DNA of 39,964 bases from Rhodospirillaceae bacterium (GTDB lineage: Bacteria; Pseudomonadota; Alphaproteobacteria; Bin65): the NCBI GenBank assembly GCA_009840595.1, contig VXNK01000078.1, forward strand, positions 1-39,964. Direction: 5' to 3'. The notes below the pieces were generated by a model, which was given only the letters and a program-made list of their open reading frames with translations, was not told the origin of the DNA and ran no database searches. Every line of letters begins with the position of its first letter. The stretch's first letter is position 1. This document shows, in pieces, positions 1 to 7,131 of this stretch. A program made the translations under genes and the position numbers.

Positions 1-447
1 TCCGCTCGTCCCCACGGCGCGGCGGGGCGCGCGGGGCCGCGGCCGGGGGCGGAGGATTGTCGCACTCAAGCGCGGCCCCGACCCGGCCCCGGGGGCGCGC
101 CCCACGGCGCGCCGGCCGTGGCCTTCAACCTGACGGTGCTCAGCCACCTGATCGGCACGCCCTGGCAGCCCGACCTCGCCGGACGGGTGCTGATGGTCGA
201 GGATATCGACGAATACATGTACCGGCTCGACCGTGCGCTGTGGCAGGTCCTGTCGGCGCCGGGCATGGAGCGGATCGCCGGCCTGCGCCTCGGCCGCTGC
301 GGCGAGATCCCGGAGAACGATCCCGATTTCGTCCTCACCGAAGAGGAGATGGCCCGGGAACGCTGCGCCGCCGCCGGCGTGCCGTATCTCGGCCGCGCCG
401 ATATCGGCCACGACGCCGGCAACAAGCTGGTGCCGATGGGCGGCTGA
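1..447 (+). CDS. LD-carboxypeptidase (peptidase S66), 3' part only
   Basis: C-terminal part of a peptidase S66 protein (muramoyltetrapeptide/LD-carboxypeptidase, cytoplasmic murein recycling or microcin-immunity type). The frame is open to the window edge, so the start is missing. From about base 118 the sequence reads as a typical S66 C-domain: AFNLTVLSHLIGTPWQPDL, then VEDIDEYMYRLDR, which holds the catalytic Glu region, and DIGHDAGN, which holds the catalytic His of the Ser-Glu-His triad. The nucleophile Ser lies in the missing part. The protein stops at VPMGG, somewhat earlier than most family members. The first ~110 bases are extremely G/C homopolymeric and translate to a Pro/Gly/Arg-rich string unlike the family, so they are probably unreliable contig-edge sequence. 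Family assignment is fairly secure; the exact substrate is not. Confidence 0.78.
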   Translation, partial: SARPHGAAGRAGPRPGAEDCRTQARPRPGPGGAPHGAPAVAFNLTVLSHLIGTPWQPDLAGRVLMVEDIDEYMYRLDRALWQVLSAPGMERIAGLRLGRCGEIPENDPDFVLTEEEMARERCAAAGVPYLGRADIGHDAGNKLVPMGG

Positions 448-454
448 GGCCGGG

Positions 455-1456
455 CTACTGCGCGGGCGCGCCCCAGGCGAGGCGCGCCGCATGGCCGACC
501 GGCCGCACCTCCGCGTTTTCCAGCAGGCCGCCGTCGCGCAACGCCCGGTGGGCTTCCGGCAGGTTGTAGTGCGGCAGCGACGGGTAGAGATGGTGCTCCA
601 GGTGATAATGGACGTTGTGGGGGAAGATCAGCCACATCAGCCATTTCGGCCCGAGATTGGTGCGCGCGTCGCGCCAGGCGTCGCCGGTCTCGGTCGTCAT
701 GCCATGCTCGAGGATCGAGCGGAAGCGCATCAGCGGCTGGAGCAGGAACCAGAGCGGGATCGCCCAGAGCAGCAGGTATTCGGTGAAGAAACCGAAGGCG
801 AGCGCCGCGGCCGGCAGGGTGAGATGGAAGCCCGCCACGACCCAGCGGTCGTTGAGCGCGTCGCGGCGCAGCCTGGGCGAGGTGTCGCCCAGCGGGTCGC
901 TCTTCGCGCCGTCGAGCCGGGCGGCCGAGGGCGCGCCCCAGAAATAGGCGTAGGTCTTCCAGGCGGTGAGCCCGGCGACGTCCCGGAGCAATTTGCCGGC
1001 GAGATAGGCCCGGCCGCGCGGATAGCCGCCGTGGATCGGGGTGTCCGGGTCCTGCGCGCCGAACAGGTGGTTGTGGTGCAGCCGGTGGATCACCCGGTAG
1101 GCGAACATCGAGATGCCGACCGGCGCCGCGCAGAGCCGGCCGACCAGGTCGTTGAGCCAGCGGGTCTCGTAGAGCCGGTAATGGACCGCTTCGTGGGAAA
1201 GCACGAACAGCGCTTGGGCCCGGGTCGCCAGCAGCACCATGCAGGGCGCGACGATCCACCATTCCGGGACCAGGACGGCGAGGGCGAGCAGCGCGGCGAT
1301 TTCCAGCCAGGTCTGCAGCACCGACAGGGTGGAGCGCAGCGGGTCGAGCCGCGTCAGTTGCTTGATGACGGCGGGGTCGAGGCCGCGCCGGTCGCCCAGG
1401 TCGTCGCGAAACTCGTCGCCTGTGGTCTCGGCAGGTCGCGGCGGCGGGGCGTTCAT
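455..1456 (-). CDS. Fatty acid desaturase (membrane di-iron)
   Basis: 333-residue integral membrane fatty acid desaturase of the FA_desaturase superfamily, expected to use O2 and reduced ferredoxin or another donor to introduce a double bond or hydroxyl into an acyl chain. The three histidine boxes are intact: HEAVH at residues 88-92, HRLHHNH at 124-130, and HLEHH at 285-289. Hydrophobic segments lie at about 44-64, 66-85 and 205-245. The start ATG at 1456 was chosen because translation upstream of it is Arg/Pro-rich and lacks family features. It lies last in a minus-strand series, 91 bases after the orphan antitoxin, so it may be read through from there or have its own promoter. It could also be a carotenoid or sphingolipid hydroxylase/desaturase; the substrate cannot be told from sequence. 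Confidence 0.9.
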   Translation of the reverse strand: MNAPPPRPAETTGDEFRDDLGDRRGLDPAVIKQLTRLDPLRSTLSVLQTWLEIAALLALAVLVPEWWIVAPCMVLLATRAQALFVLSHEAVHYRLYETRWLNDLVGRLCAAPVGISMFAYRVIHRLHHNHLFGAQDPDTPIHGGYPRGRAYLAGKLLRDVAGLTAWKTYAYFWGAPSAARLDGAKSDPLGDTSPRLRRDALNDRWVVAGFHLTLPAAALAFGFFTEYLLLWAIPLWFLLQPLMRFRSILEHGMTTETGDAWRDARTNLGPKWLMWLIFPHNVHYHLEHHLYPSLPHYNLPEAHRALRDGGLLENAEVRPVGHAARLAWGAPAQ

Positions 1457-1547
1457 GCGCTCAGGATAGCGGAAACGGGCGGTTCGCCGAAATCTATTCC
1501 TCGCGCCACGGATTGACAATCGCCGCACCGGTTCCGGCGAAATCCCG

Positions 1548-1859
1548 TCATTTTCGGGACAGGTCGAGTTTCGACAGATCGACCGGCGCGTTGAACAGCC
1601 AGTCCTTGAAATCCTTGTATTCGGTGTATTCGGTCGCAGTTTCACGGCTTTCCGCCGTCTCGCCGATCCCGGCTTCGAGGCGGTCGAAGTCCGCTCGCGA
1701 GACGATCACTGCACAGTCCTTGCCGCGCCGGGTGACGAATTGCGGCCCTTCTTGCAGAGCCCGCCGGACCAGTTCGCTGAACCTGGATTTGGCTTCCGAC
1801 ATTGACCAGATCGTTGGATTAGCGTTCGTACCCTCCGCTTCTTGCCCATTCACGACCAT
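1548..1859 (-). CDS. Phd/YefM-family antitoxin without an adjacent toxin
   Basis: 103-residue protein of the Phd/YefM antitoxin family. The N-terminal DNA-binding fold is recognisable in WSMSEAKSRFSELVRRA followed by GPQFVTRRGKDCAVIVS, which is the usual PhdYeFM_antitox pattern. The C-terminal tail (about residues 70-103, Tyr/Asp/Lys-rich) would be the toxin-binding part. No RelE, Doc, PIN or other toxin gene follows: the next gene is a desaturase. Its ATG sits immediately after the stop of the thiamine-diphosphate beta subunit, so it is probably co-transcribed with that operon. It may be an orphan that lost its toxin, or a regulator. Confidence 0.85.
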   Translation of the reverse strand: MVVNGQEAEGTNANPTIWSMSEAKSRFSELVRRALQEGPQFVTRRGKDCAVIVSRADFDRLEAGIGETAESRETATEYTEYKDFKDWLFNAPVDLSKLDLSRK

Positions 1860-1860
1860 A

Positions 1861-2427
1861 CTACACCCCCAGCGCCGCCCGGAAACGCTCCGTGAGCAGC
1901 ACGCCGTCGCGCGGCGGCAGGACGAGGTCGTGCGCCGCCGGGTCGATCTTGAGCGTGACGAAGACCGGGCCGCGGGCGCTTCGGGCGAGAGAGACCGCTT
2001 CGTCGAGCCGCGCCGCGCTGCCGACCGTCGCGACGACCGGAATGCCGCTCGCCTTGGCGACCCCCGCCAGGTTCGTGCCGCGGCCGGTGTTGCTGCGCTG
2101 CATGCCGGTTTCGCCGTAGCGCTCGTTGTCGAGCGCGACGATGGCGAGGTTGGCCGGCCGGCGCGCGCCGACGGCGGTCAGGCTGCCCAGGCCCATCAGC
2201 ATCTCGCCGTCGCCGGTCACGACCAGCACGCGCCTGTCCGGCTGCGCGATCGCCAGGCCGAGCCCGATCGGCACCGCGCCGCCCATGGCGCCCCACAGCG
2301 GGAAGGTCAGGTCGTGGTCGCCGGCAGCGGTGCAGTCCCAGGCCGGCGCGCCCAGCCCGGCGACGACGAGCAGATTTTCGCCGCGGTTGTTCAGCAGGGC
2401 CTTCACGGCGGCGCGGCGGTCAAGCAT
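1861..2427 (-). CDS. ThDP-dependent decarboxylase, beta subunit (sulfo-/phosphonopyruvate decarboxylase-like)
   Basis: 188-residue C-terminal-type thiamine diphosphate (ThDP) enzyme domain. The ThDP/Mg motif is visible: GDGEML at about residues 72-77 followed some 25 residues later by LDNERYGETG. LWGAMGGAVPIGLGLA precedes it, as in the PP domain of ComE/phosphonopyruvate decarboxylases. It overlaps the stop of the PYR-domain subunit by 8 bases, so the pair must form one enzyme: alpha supplies the glutamate that activates the cofactor, beta binds the diphosphate. Known relatives decarboxylate sulfopyruvate (ComDE, coenzyme M synthesis or C3-sulfonate breakdown) or phosphonopyruvate. Which 2-oxo acid is used here cannot be told from sequence. 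Neighbouring BenE-like and MetE-like genes suggest a small catabolic operon. Confidence 0.85.
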   Translation of the reverse strand: MLDRRAAVKALLNNRGENLLVVAGLGAPAWDCTAAGDHDLTFPLWGAMGGAVPIGLGLAIAQPDRRVLVVTGDGEMLMGLGSLTAVGARRPANLAIVALDNERYGETGMQRSNTGRGTNLAGVAKASGIPVVATVGSAARLDEAVSLARSARGPVFVTLKIDPAAHDLVLPPRDGVLLTERFRAALGV

Positions 2428-2974
2428 CGCTCTCTCCCGCGCCGTGGAAGCCCTTGAAACCGATCAGGGACTGGGCGAGCTGGATGCAAATCCGCCGGTC
2501 GCCATCGAACGCATCCGCCCCCGCCTGCGCCAGCGCCGGCCCGACTTCGGCCGCATCTTCGACCCGGCGCAGGTCCACGCCCATCGCGTCGAGCAGCGCG
2601 GGCATCGCCCGGCCGGTCGATTCCTGCCACGGGTTGGTCTCGCCCGGCTCGCCGCGCATGGTCACCAGCATGAGCAGCGGCATGCCGCAGACCCGCGGCA
2701 GGCTCAGCATGTTCGGGATGTTGCCGACGCCGGACGACTGCATGGCGGCGAGCGCGCGCTGGCCGCCGAGCCAGGCGCCGCAGCACTGGGCGATGGCGTC
2801 TTCCTCGGTCGCGACGGAAATCATCGCGATCCCGTCCTCCGCCGCCGCGAGGTCGAGAAACCGGGTCAGTCCGGCGTCGGGCACATAGGCGATCTGCCGG
2901 ACGTCCAGCGCACGCAGGGCGGCGACGGCGTCGGCGGACCAGTCGGCCGCAGCGGGGGGATCGGTATCGGTCAA
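2420..2974 (-). CDS. ThDP-dependent decarboxylase, alpha subunit (sulfo-/phosphonopyruvate decarboxylase-like)
   Basis: 184-residue PYR-domain subunit of a split ThDP enzyme, ComD-like. ISVATEEDAIAQCCGAWLGG contains the conserved Glu that protonates ThDP N1'. QSSGVGNIPNMLSLPRVCGMPLLML is the following helix-strand region typical of sulfopyruvate and phosphonopyruvate decarboxylases, here split in two as in methanogen ComD/ComE and marine roseobacter ComDE. It begins 40 bases after the stop of the BenE-like transporter on the same strand and overlaps the beta subunit by 8 bases. The N-terminal 10 residues are Asp/Pro-rich and poorly constrained. Substrate is unassigned. Confidence 0.85.
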   Translation of the reverse strand: MTDTDPPAAADWSADAVAALRALDVRQIAYVPDAGLTRFLDLAAAEDGIAMISVATEEDAIAQCCGAWLGGQRALAAMQSSGVGNIPNMLSLPRVCGMPLLMLVTMRGEPGETNPWQESTGRAMPALLDAMGVDLRRVEDAAEVGPALAQAGADAFDGDRRICIQLAQSLIGFKGFHGAGESDA

Positions 2975-3014
2975 GGGTCGATGGCCGGATGGGGGTCGGG
3001 TATTGGCAGGCCGG

Positions 3015-4187
3015 TTAATCCGCCGTTTCGGCCGGTTTCGTCAACCGGGCTTTGAGCCGGTCCAGTCCGAGCACCGTCAGGCCGGCGAGCAGGCCCCAGA
3101 AGGCCGAGCCGGTATCCAGCAGCGAGATCCCGGAGGCGGTGACCGCCAGCGTGACGATGGCGGCGAAGCGGTCGGTCTCGTCGCGCAGGGCGCTGCCGGC
3201 GGCGACGACCAGCGGCGAGATCAGCGCCAGGCCGGCGATCGTCGCGATCAGGGCCGCCGGCAGGCTGGCGAACAGGGCGACGAAGGAGGCGGCGAACAAG
3301 CCGAGGAACAGATAGCCCAGGGCATAGACCGGCCCGGTCAGCCAGCGTTTCGCCGGGTCGGGATGGGCGTCCGGCGCACAGCAGATCGAGGCGGTGATCG
3401 CGGACAGGTTGGCCGTGTGCGCGCCGAACGGCGCCGTCGCCGCCGAGGCGAGCCCGGTCACCAGCAGGATCGGCCGGGTCGGCGGCGCGTAGCCGAACGA
3501 GCGGAGCACGGCATAGCCGGGCAGGTTCTGCCCCGCCATGGTGACGAGATAGAGCGGCAGGCCGAGACCGATCAGGACGCCGGGTTCGAAGGACGGAGAA
3601 ACCAGGACGGGTTCGGTAATCCGCAGTGTCAGGGCCATGTCTTCCGCCATGCCGAGGATGCGGGCGAGCAGGACGCCGGCGATCAGCACGAGGATGACCG
3701 CCCAGGACGGGCTCACCGCCCGGATCGCCAGGAACAGCAGGACGAGCGGAATGACGAGCGCCGGTTCGGCCCCGGCCTGCACGAAGACCTCCAGCACGAA
3801 GCGCAGCAGAATGCCGGCGAGCATGGCCGCGGCGACCGCCACGGGCAGTCTCTCGACCAGCCGGCCGAGCGGCTTTGCCGCGGCGGTCAGCACGATCAGG
3901 CCGGCCGCCGCCAGGAACGCGCCGACCGCTTCGGCCATGCCGATGCCGGTCGTGCCGACGATGAGCGCGGCGCCGGGCGTCGACCAGGCGGCGACCGTGG
4001 GCATCCGGTAGCGGATGCTGAGCACCGCGGTCGAAACGGCGGTCGCCAGGCAGATCATGGCCAGCCAGGAGGCGGTCTGCGCCTCCGTCGCGCCGACGGC
4101 CTGCGCCGCCGAGACGACCAGCGCGATCGTGCTGCCGAACCCGACCAGCACAGCGACCAGAGCCGCGTTGACAATGGATACCCTCAT
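3015..4187 (-). CDS. benE: BenE-family benzoate/H+ symporter-like transporter
   Basis: 390-residue inner membrane transporter of the BenE family, with about 11-12 hydrophobic segments over its full length. Diagnostic stretches include MAGQNLPGYAVLRSFGY near residues 217-233 and TAPFGAHTANLSAITASICC near 251-270, the most conserved parts of BenE. Family members are described as benzoate/proton symporters, but many homologues lie away from benzoate genes and probably move other small carboxylates. No benzoate dioxygenase or catechol genes are in this window, so the substrate here may be a 2-oxo acid or sulfonate used by the adjacent ThDP enzyme (inference). It follows a MetE-like gene by 84 bases and precedes the ThDP alpha subunit by 40 bases. 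Confidence 0.88.
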   Translation of the reverse strand: MRVSIVNAALVAVLVGFGSTIALVVSAAQAVGATEAQTASWLAMICLATAVSTAVLSIRYRMPTVAAWSTPGAALIVGTTGIGMAEAVGAFLAAAGLIVLTAAAKPLGRLVERLPVAVAAAMLAGILLRFVLEVFVQAGAEPALVIPLVLLFLAIRAVSPSWAVILVLIAGVLLARILGMAEDMALTLRITEPVLVSPSFEPGVLIGLGLPLYLVTMAGQNLPGYAVLRSFGYAPPTRPILLVTGLASAATAPFGAHTANLSAITASICCAPDAHPDPAKRWLTGPVYALGYLFLGLFAASFVALFASLPAALIATIAGLALISPLVVAAGSALRDETDRFAAIVTLAVTASGISLLDTGSAFWGLLAGLTVLGLDRLKARLTKPAETAD

Positions 4188-4271
4188 GGCGGCCGAGGCG
4201 TAGCGCTTCGGCTCCCGCGGCGCAAACCGGGAGACGCGGCCTTGCGACGAATTGAAGGAACCGGTGTTCGC

Positions 4272-5411
4272 CTACCCCCACACCCGCTCGGCGACCGCGA
4301 GCATGACCTCCAGCTTGCGCCACTGCTCGTCTTCGCTGAGCCGGTTGCCGCCGATGCCCGACGCGAAGCCGCATTGCGGGCTGATCGCCAGTTGGCCGAT
4401 GTCGATGAAGCGCGCCGCGTCCTCGATCCGCGCGATCAGGCCGTCGGCGTCTTCGAGCGCGCCGGTCTTGGTCGTGATCAGGCCGAGCACGACCGTCGGC
4501 CCGCCCTTCGGCACGAAGCGCAGCGGCTCGAACCCGCCGGCGCGCTCGGTATCGTATTCCAGCAGCAGCCGGTCGAATTGCAGGCTGGCGAAGAGGAATT
4601 CCGCGATGCCGTCGTAGGTTCCCTCGCGGTGCCACATGGAGGCGCGGTTGCCGCGGCAGATATGCAGGCCGAAGCAGGCCTTGCCCCGGTGCCCCTCGAT
4701 CGCGGCGTTGGAGGCGGCGACGGCATTGCGGAGATTTGCCACCGGGTCCTCGCCGCGCGCCGCCATGCGCTCCAGGGTCGCCCGGTCGACATAGCCGGTG
4801 TAGCTCGGCTCATCGAGCTGGACATAGGGGCAGCCGGCCGCGACGATCCCGCCGACCATCCGGTTCTGGATCGCCGCGACATCGTCGAGGAAGGCCTGCC
4901 GGCCGGTGTACCAGGGCGCGGATCGTTCGAGGTCGCACATCTGGGACACCCGGTCCGGCCCCATCAGCATGACCTTGGCCGGCGCCGTCGCCACCTCTTC
5001 CAGGAACAGGAACTCGTCCAGCGGCGCGTTGCGGCGCAGGGCCAGCCGGCCGGTCGCCGGCGCCTTGAAATGCTCGACCGCGTCGGCGCCGCGCGTGCCC
5101 GGCGTCTCGCCCTCCATAAGGTTGTCCGGACTGGCGAGGAAGGCCCGCCACGAGCCTTCCCATTGATCCCAGCCCTCGACCTCGGAGAAGCTGACCTGCC
5201 AGTTCAGCCGGCGATACTCGCCGTCGCTGACCACGGGCAGGCCGATTTCTTCCTGTTTCGCGACGACCTCGCGGATCGCTGCGTCCTGGGCCGCGGCGAG
5301 CGCGTCCTCGCCGATCTCGCCCCGGCCGCGGGCGAGAAAGGCGTCGATCAGCGATCGCGGCCGCAGCAGGCTGCCGACATGATCGACGCGCAGATGCTTC
5401 AATTCGGTCAT
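4272..5411 (-). CDS. MetE C-terminal-like zinc thiol-transferase family protein (copy 1)
   Basis: 379-residue protein of the cobalamin-independent methionine synthase C-terminal (Meth_synt_2) family: a single TIM-barrel lacking the N-terminal half of MetE. The zinc ligands known from MetE are all present: His250 and Cys252 in LHICRGN, Glu285 in LLEYDTERAG, and Cys347 in SPQCGFASG. The start shows the usual VDHVGSLLRP. Proteins of this type are annotated as methionine synthase II, but the family also includes epoxyalkane:coenzyme M transferase and other enzymes moving alkyl groups to thiols, so methionine synthesis is not assured. It is probably the first gene of the minus-strand operon leading into the BenE-like transporter and the ThDP enzyme. 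A paralogue is transcribed divergently from 5997. Confidence 0.85.
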   Translation of the reverse strand: MTELKHLRVDHVGSLLRPRSLIDAFLARGRGEIGEDALAAAQDAAIREVVAKQEEIGLPVVSDGEYRRLNWQVSFSEVEGWDQWEGSWRAFLASPDNLMEGETPGTRGADAVEHFKAPATGRLALRRNAPLDEFLFLEEVATAPAKVMLMGPDRVSQMCDLERSAPWYTGRQAFLDDVAAIQNRMVGGIVAAGCPYVQLDEPSYTGYVDRATLERMAARGEDPVANLRNAVAASNAAIEGHRGKACFGLHICRGNRASMWHREGTYDGIAEFLFASLQFDRLLLEYDTERAGGFEPLRFVPKGGPTVVLGLITTKTGALEDADGLIARIEDAARFIDIGQLAISPQCGFASGIGGNRLSEDEQWRKLEVMLAVAERVWG

Positions 5412-5624
5412 GGGCTCGTTCGTCCGTGCTGGCCGAATGCGATGCCGGAATTAACGGATCGAGTCGGACCGAACGTAGCCGCCTCGATCGGGTCCGGCCA
5501 ACAAAAAGGGAAGCGTACCGTAGACGATGCAGTGTCGGGTTATCGGTATCGGCGCAGCGTTTCCGGAACAATGCTCCCCCCTTCCGATTCTTTTGCGAAA
5601 AGGGCCAGGCGTCGCAAACTTGTC

Positions 5625-5753
5625 CTTCCCCCTCTTCAGAGGGGGAAGTGGCCGAGCGCAGCGAGGTCGATGGGGGTGTCCGCGCGCCGGTAAGGCCGTG
5701 CCTGACGCGACTGCACCCCCACCTGGCCTCCCCCTCTGAAGAGGGGGAGGAAT
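5625..5753. repeat. Palindromic dispersed repeat, copy A (129 bp)
   Basis: Starts with a near-perfect hairpin, CTTCCCCCTCTTCAGAGG and so on (24 bases, 5625-5648), followed by 30 bases identical to copy B (5649-5678). After a variable core of about 35 bases comes a right end (5714-5753) containing CCACCTGGCCTCCCCCTC and ending in GAGGGGGAGGAAT. The two ends are inverted relative to each other, so the whole unit can fold as one long stem, like a MITE or BIME. Copy B is at 28619-28765. No transposase is inside. Confidence 0.85.
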
Positions 5754-5964
5754 AGGAAAGCGTCCGTTGGCAGATACTTGCGGCTTTTCGCAGAGGACTC
5801 CCTCCGGGGGAGGGGGCGTACGCACGCGGCTCGCCCTCTCGCGGAGGAACCCGGCGGCGGGAGGATGCCGGGCGTTGCGGTGCAACGGACAATTTCAGAC
5901 TGACTCACGACCCTCCGTCCGGAATACTTGTCTCCCTTCCGGGCTGCTGAAATGATATCGACAA

Positions 5965-5976
5965 ATGATCGATCAT
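5965..5976. promoter_or_regulatory. 12-bp perfect palindrome, candidate operator
   Basis: ATGATCGATCAT is a perfect 12-base palindrome lying between a candidate -10 (AATGAT, about 5951) and the Shine-Dalgarno CGGAGGA at 5981-5987 of the MetE-like gene that starts at 5997. The position suits a repressor site for the operon 5997-8777. The cognate regulator is not in the window; this is inference from position and symmetry. Confidence 0.4.
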
Positions 5977-5996
5977 ATTTCGGAGGATCATTCGTC

Positions 5997-7118
5997 GTGA
6001 CCGGTTCGAATTCCGCCCGGCCGCCCTTCCGGGTCGAGCATGTCGGGAGCTTCGTCCGGCCCGGCCGGCTGTTGGAGGCGGCGCGGGCGAACAAGGCCGG
6101 CAAGCTCGGCGACCGGGCGTATGTCGTGGTCCAGAACGAATGCATCGCGGAGATCGTCGCGTTTCAGGACGAACTCGGCCTGCCGTCGGTCACCGACGGC
6201 GAGTTCCGGCGCCGGGTCTGGTCGGGCGGCCTGACCGAAGCGCTCGACGGGATGGGGCTGAAAGCGGAGGGCATGCTCAGCTTCCACTCCGAGAGCGCGG
6301 AATACGGCGTGCCGCCCTCGCCTTATGCCGAGGGCCGGCTGTCCCGCCGGCGGCCGATCGTGACCGGCGACTACGAATATGTCGCCGCGCTCCGGCCGAA
6401 AGGCGTGCCCAAGGTCACCATCGCCTCGCCCGCGGTGCTGCATTTCTGGCTCGGCGACGGCAGCTTCAACCCGGCGGTCTACGCCGGCCGCGACGCCTTT
6501 TTCGCCGACCTGACCGCCATCTTCCGCGAAGAGATCGCCGATCTGGAACGGGCCGGCTGCCGCTATGTCCAGCTCGACGACACGGCGCTGCCCTGCAATT
6601 GCGACGAGCGGGCGCGGGCGGCCGTGGCGGCGCGCGGCGAGGACCCGGACGAACTGACCGGCGCCTATGTCCGCCTCATCAACGCCTGCGTCGGCGAACG
6701 GCGCGACGACACCTTCGTCGGCTTGCACATGTGCCGGGGTAACCTGAAGGACATGTGGATGGCCGAGGGCGGCTACGAACCGATCGCCGAGCGGCTGTTC
6801 GGCGGGCTCGACGTCGACGCCTTCTTTTTGGAATACGACACCGAAAGAGCGGGCGACTTCCGGCCGCTGCGCTTCCTGCCGCCGGGCAAGACGGCCGTCC
6901 TCGGTCTGGTCAGCACCAAGACGCCCGAACTCGAATCGAAGGACGAGCTCCGGCGGCGCATCGACGAAGCGGCCCGCTACGCGCCGCTGGAGCAGCTGAG
7001 CCTGAGCCCGCAATGCGGATTTTCGTCGGCCGGCGGCGGCGGCCAGGTCATGGACCGCGACGGCATCCGCCGCAAGATGGACCTGATCCAGGAGGTTGCG
7101 GCCGGGGTCTGGGGCTGA
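5997..7118 (+). CDS. MetE C-terminal-like zinc thiol-transferase family protein (copy 2)
   Basis: 373-residue paralogue of the protein at 4272-5411, again only the C-terminal TIM-barrel of MetE. Zinc ligands are kept: His244 and Cys246 in LHMCRGN, Glu279 in FLEYDTERAG, and Cys340 in SPQCGFSSAG. VEHVGSFVRP near the N-terminus matches the family start. GTG at 5997 was chosen because CGGAGGA ends 9 bases upstream; an ATG 45 bases earlier and one at 5928 lack such a site. It heads a plus-strand operon: the CoA ligase starts 13 bases after its stop and an IsdG-like gene follows. Function is likely alkyl or methyl transfer to a thiol or demethylation in a catabolic route; methionine synthesis is the default but less likely reading, since neither copy carries the MetE N-half. 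Confidence 0.85.
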   Translation: MTGSNSARPPFRVEHVGSFVRPGRLLEAARANKAGKLGDRAYVVVQNECIAEIVAFQDELGLPSVTDGEFRRRVWSGGLTEALDGMGLKAEGMLSFHSESAEYGVPPSPYAEGRLSRRRPIVTGDYEYVAALRPKGVPKVTIASPAVLHFWLGDGSFNPAVYAGRDAFFADLTAIFREEIADLERAGCRYVQLDDTALPCNCDERARAAVAARGEDPDELTGAYVRLINACVGERRDDTFVGLHMCRGNLKDMWMAEGGYEPIAERLFGGLDVDAFFLEYDTERAGDFRPLRFLPPGKTAVLGLVSTKTPELESKDELRRRIDEAARYAPLEQLSLSPQCGFSSAGGGGQVMDRDGIRRKMDLIQEVAAGVWG

Positions 7119-7131
7119 TCGGGAACGTCCG

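Larger units (their letters stand above)
5412..5996. other. Divergent intergenic region between two MetE-like genes
   Basis: 585 bases between divergent paralogues. It contains the palindromic repeat at 5625-5753, a G/C-rich hairpin (CCCTCC facing GGGAGGG near 5801-5817), and upstream of the right-hand gene a candidate sigma70 promoter: TTGTCT at 5933-5938, a 17-base spacer and AATGAT, followed by a 12-base palindrome and a Shine-Dalgarno. I see no convincing gene; apparent reading frames here run through the repeat. Confidence 0.6.

Noticed and set aside
3003..5693. Plus-strand open frame of 896 codons
   Set aside because: Antisense to benE and the MetE-like gene; Arg/Gly/Asp/Gln-rich without domains. 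Long antisense frames are expected in such GC-rich coding DNA.
5451..5885. Small open frames over the palindromic repeat
   Set aside because: They are translations of the repeat itself, a known source of false proteins.
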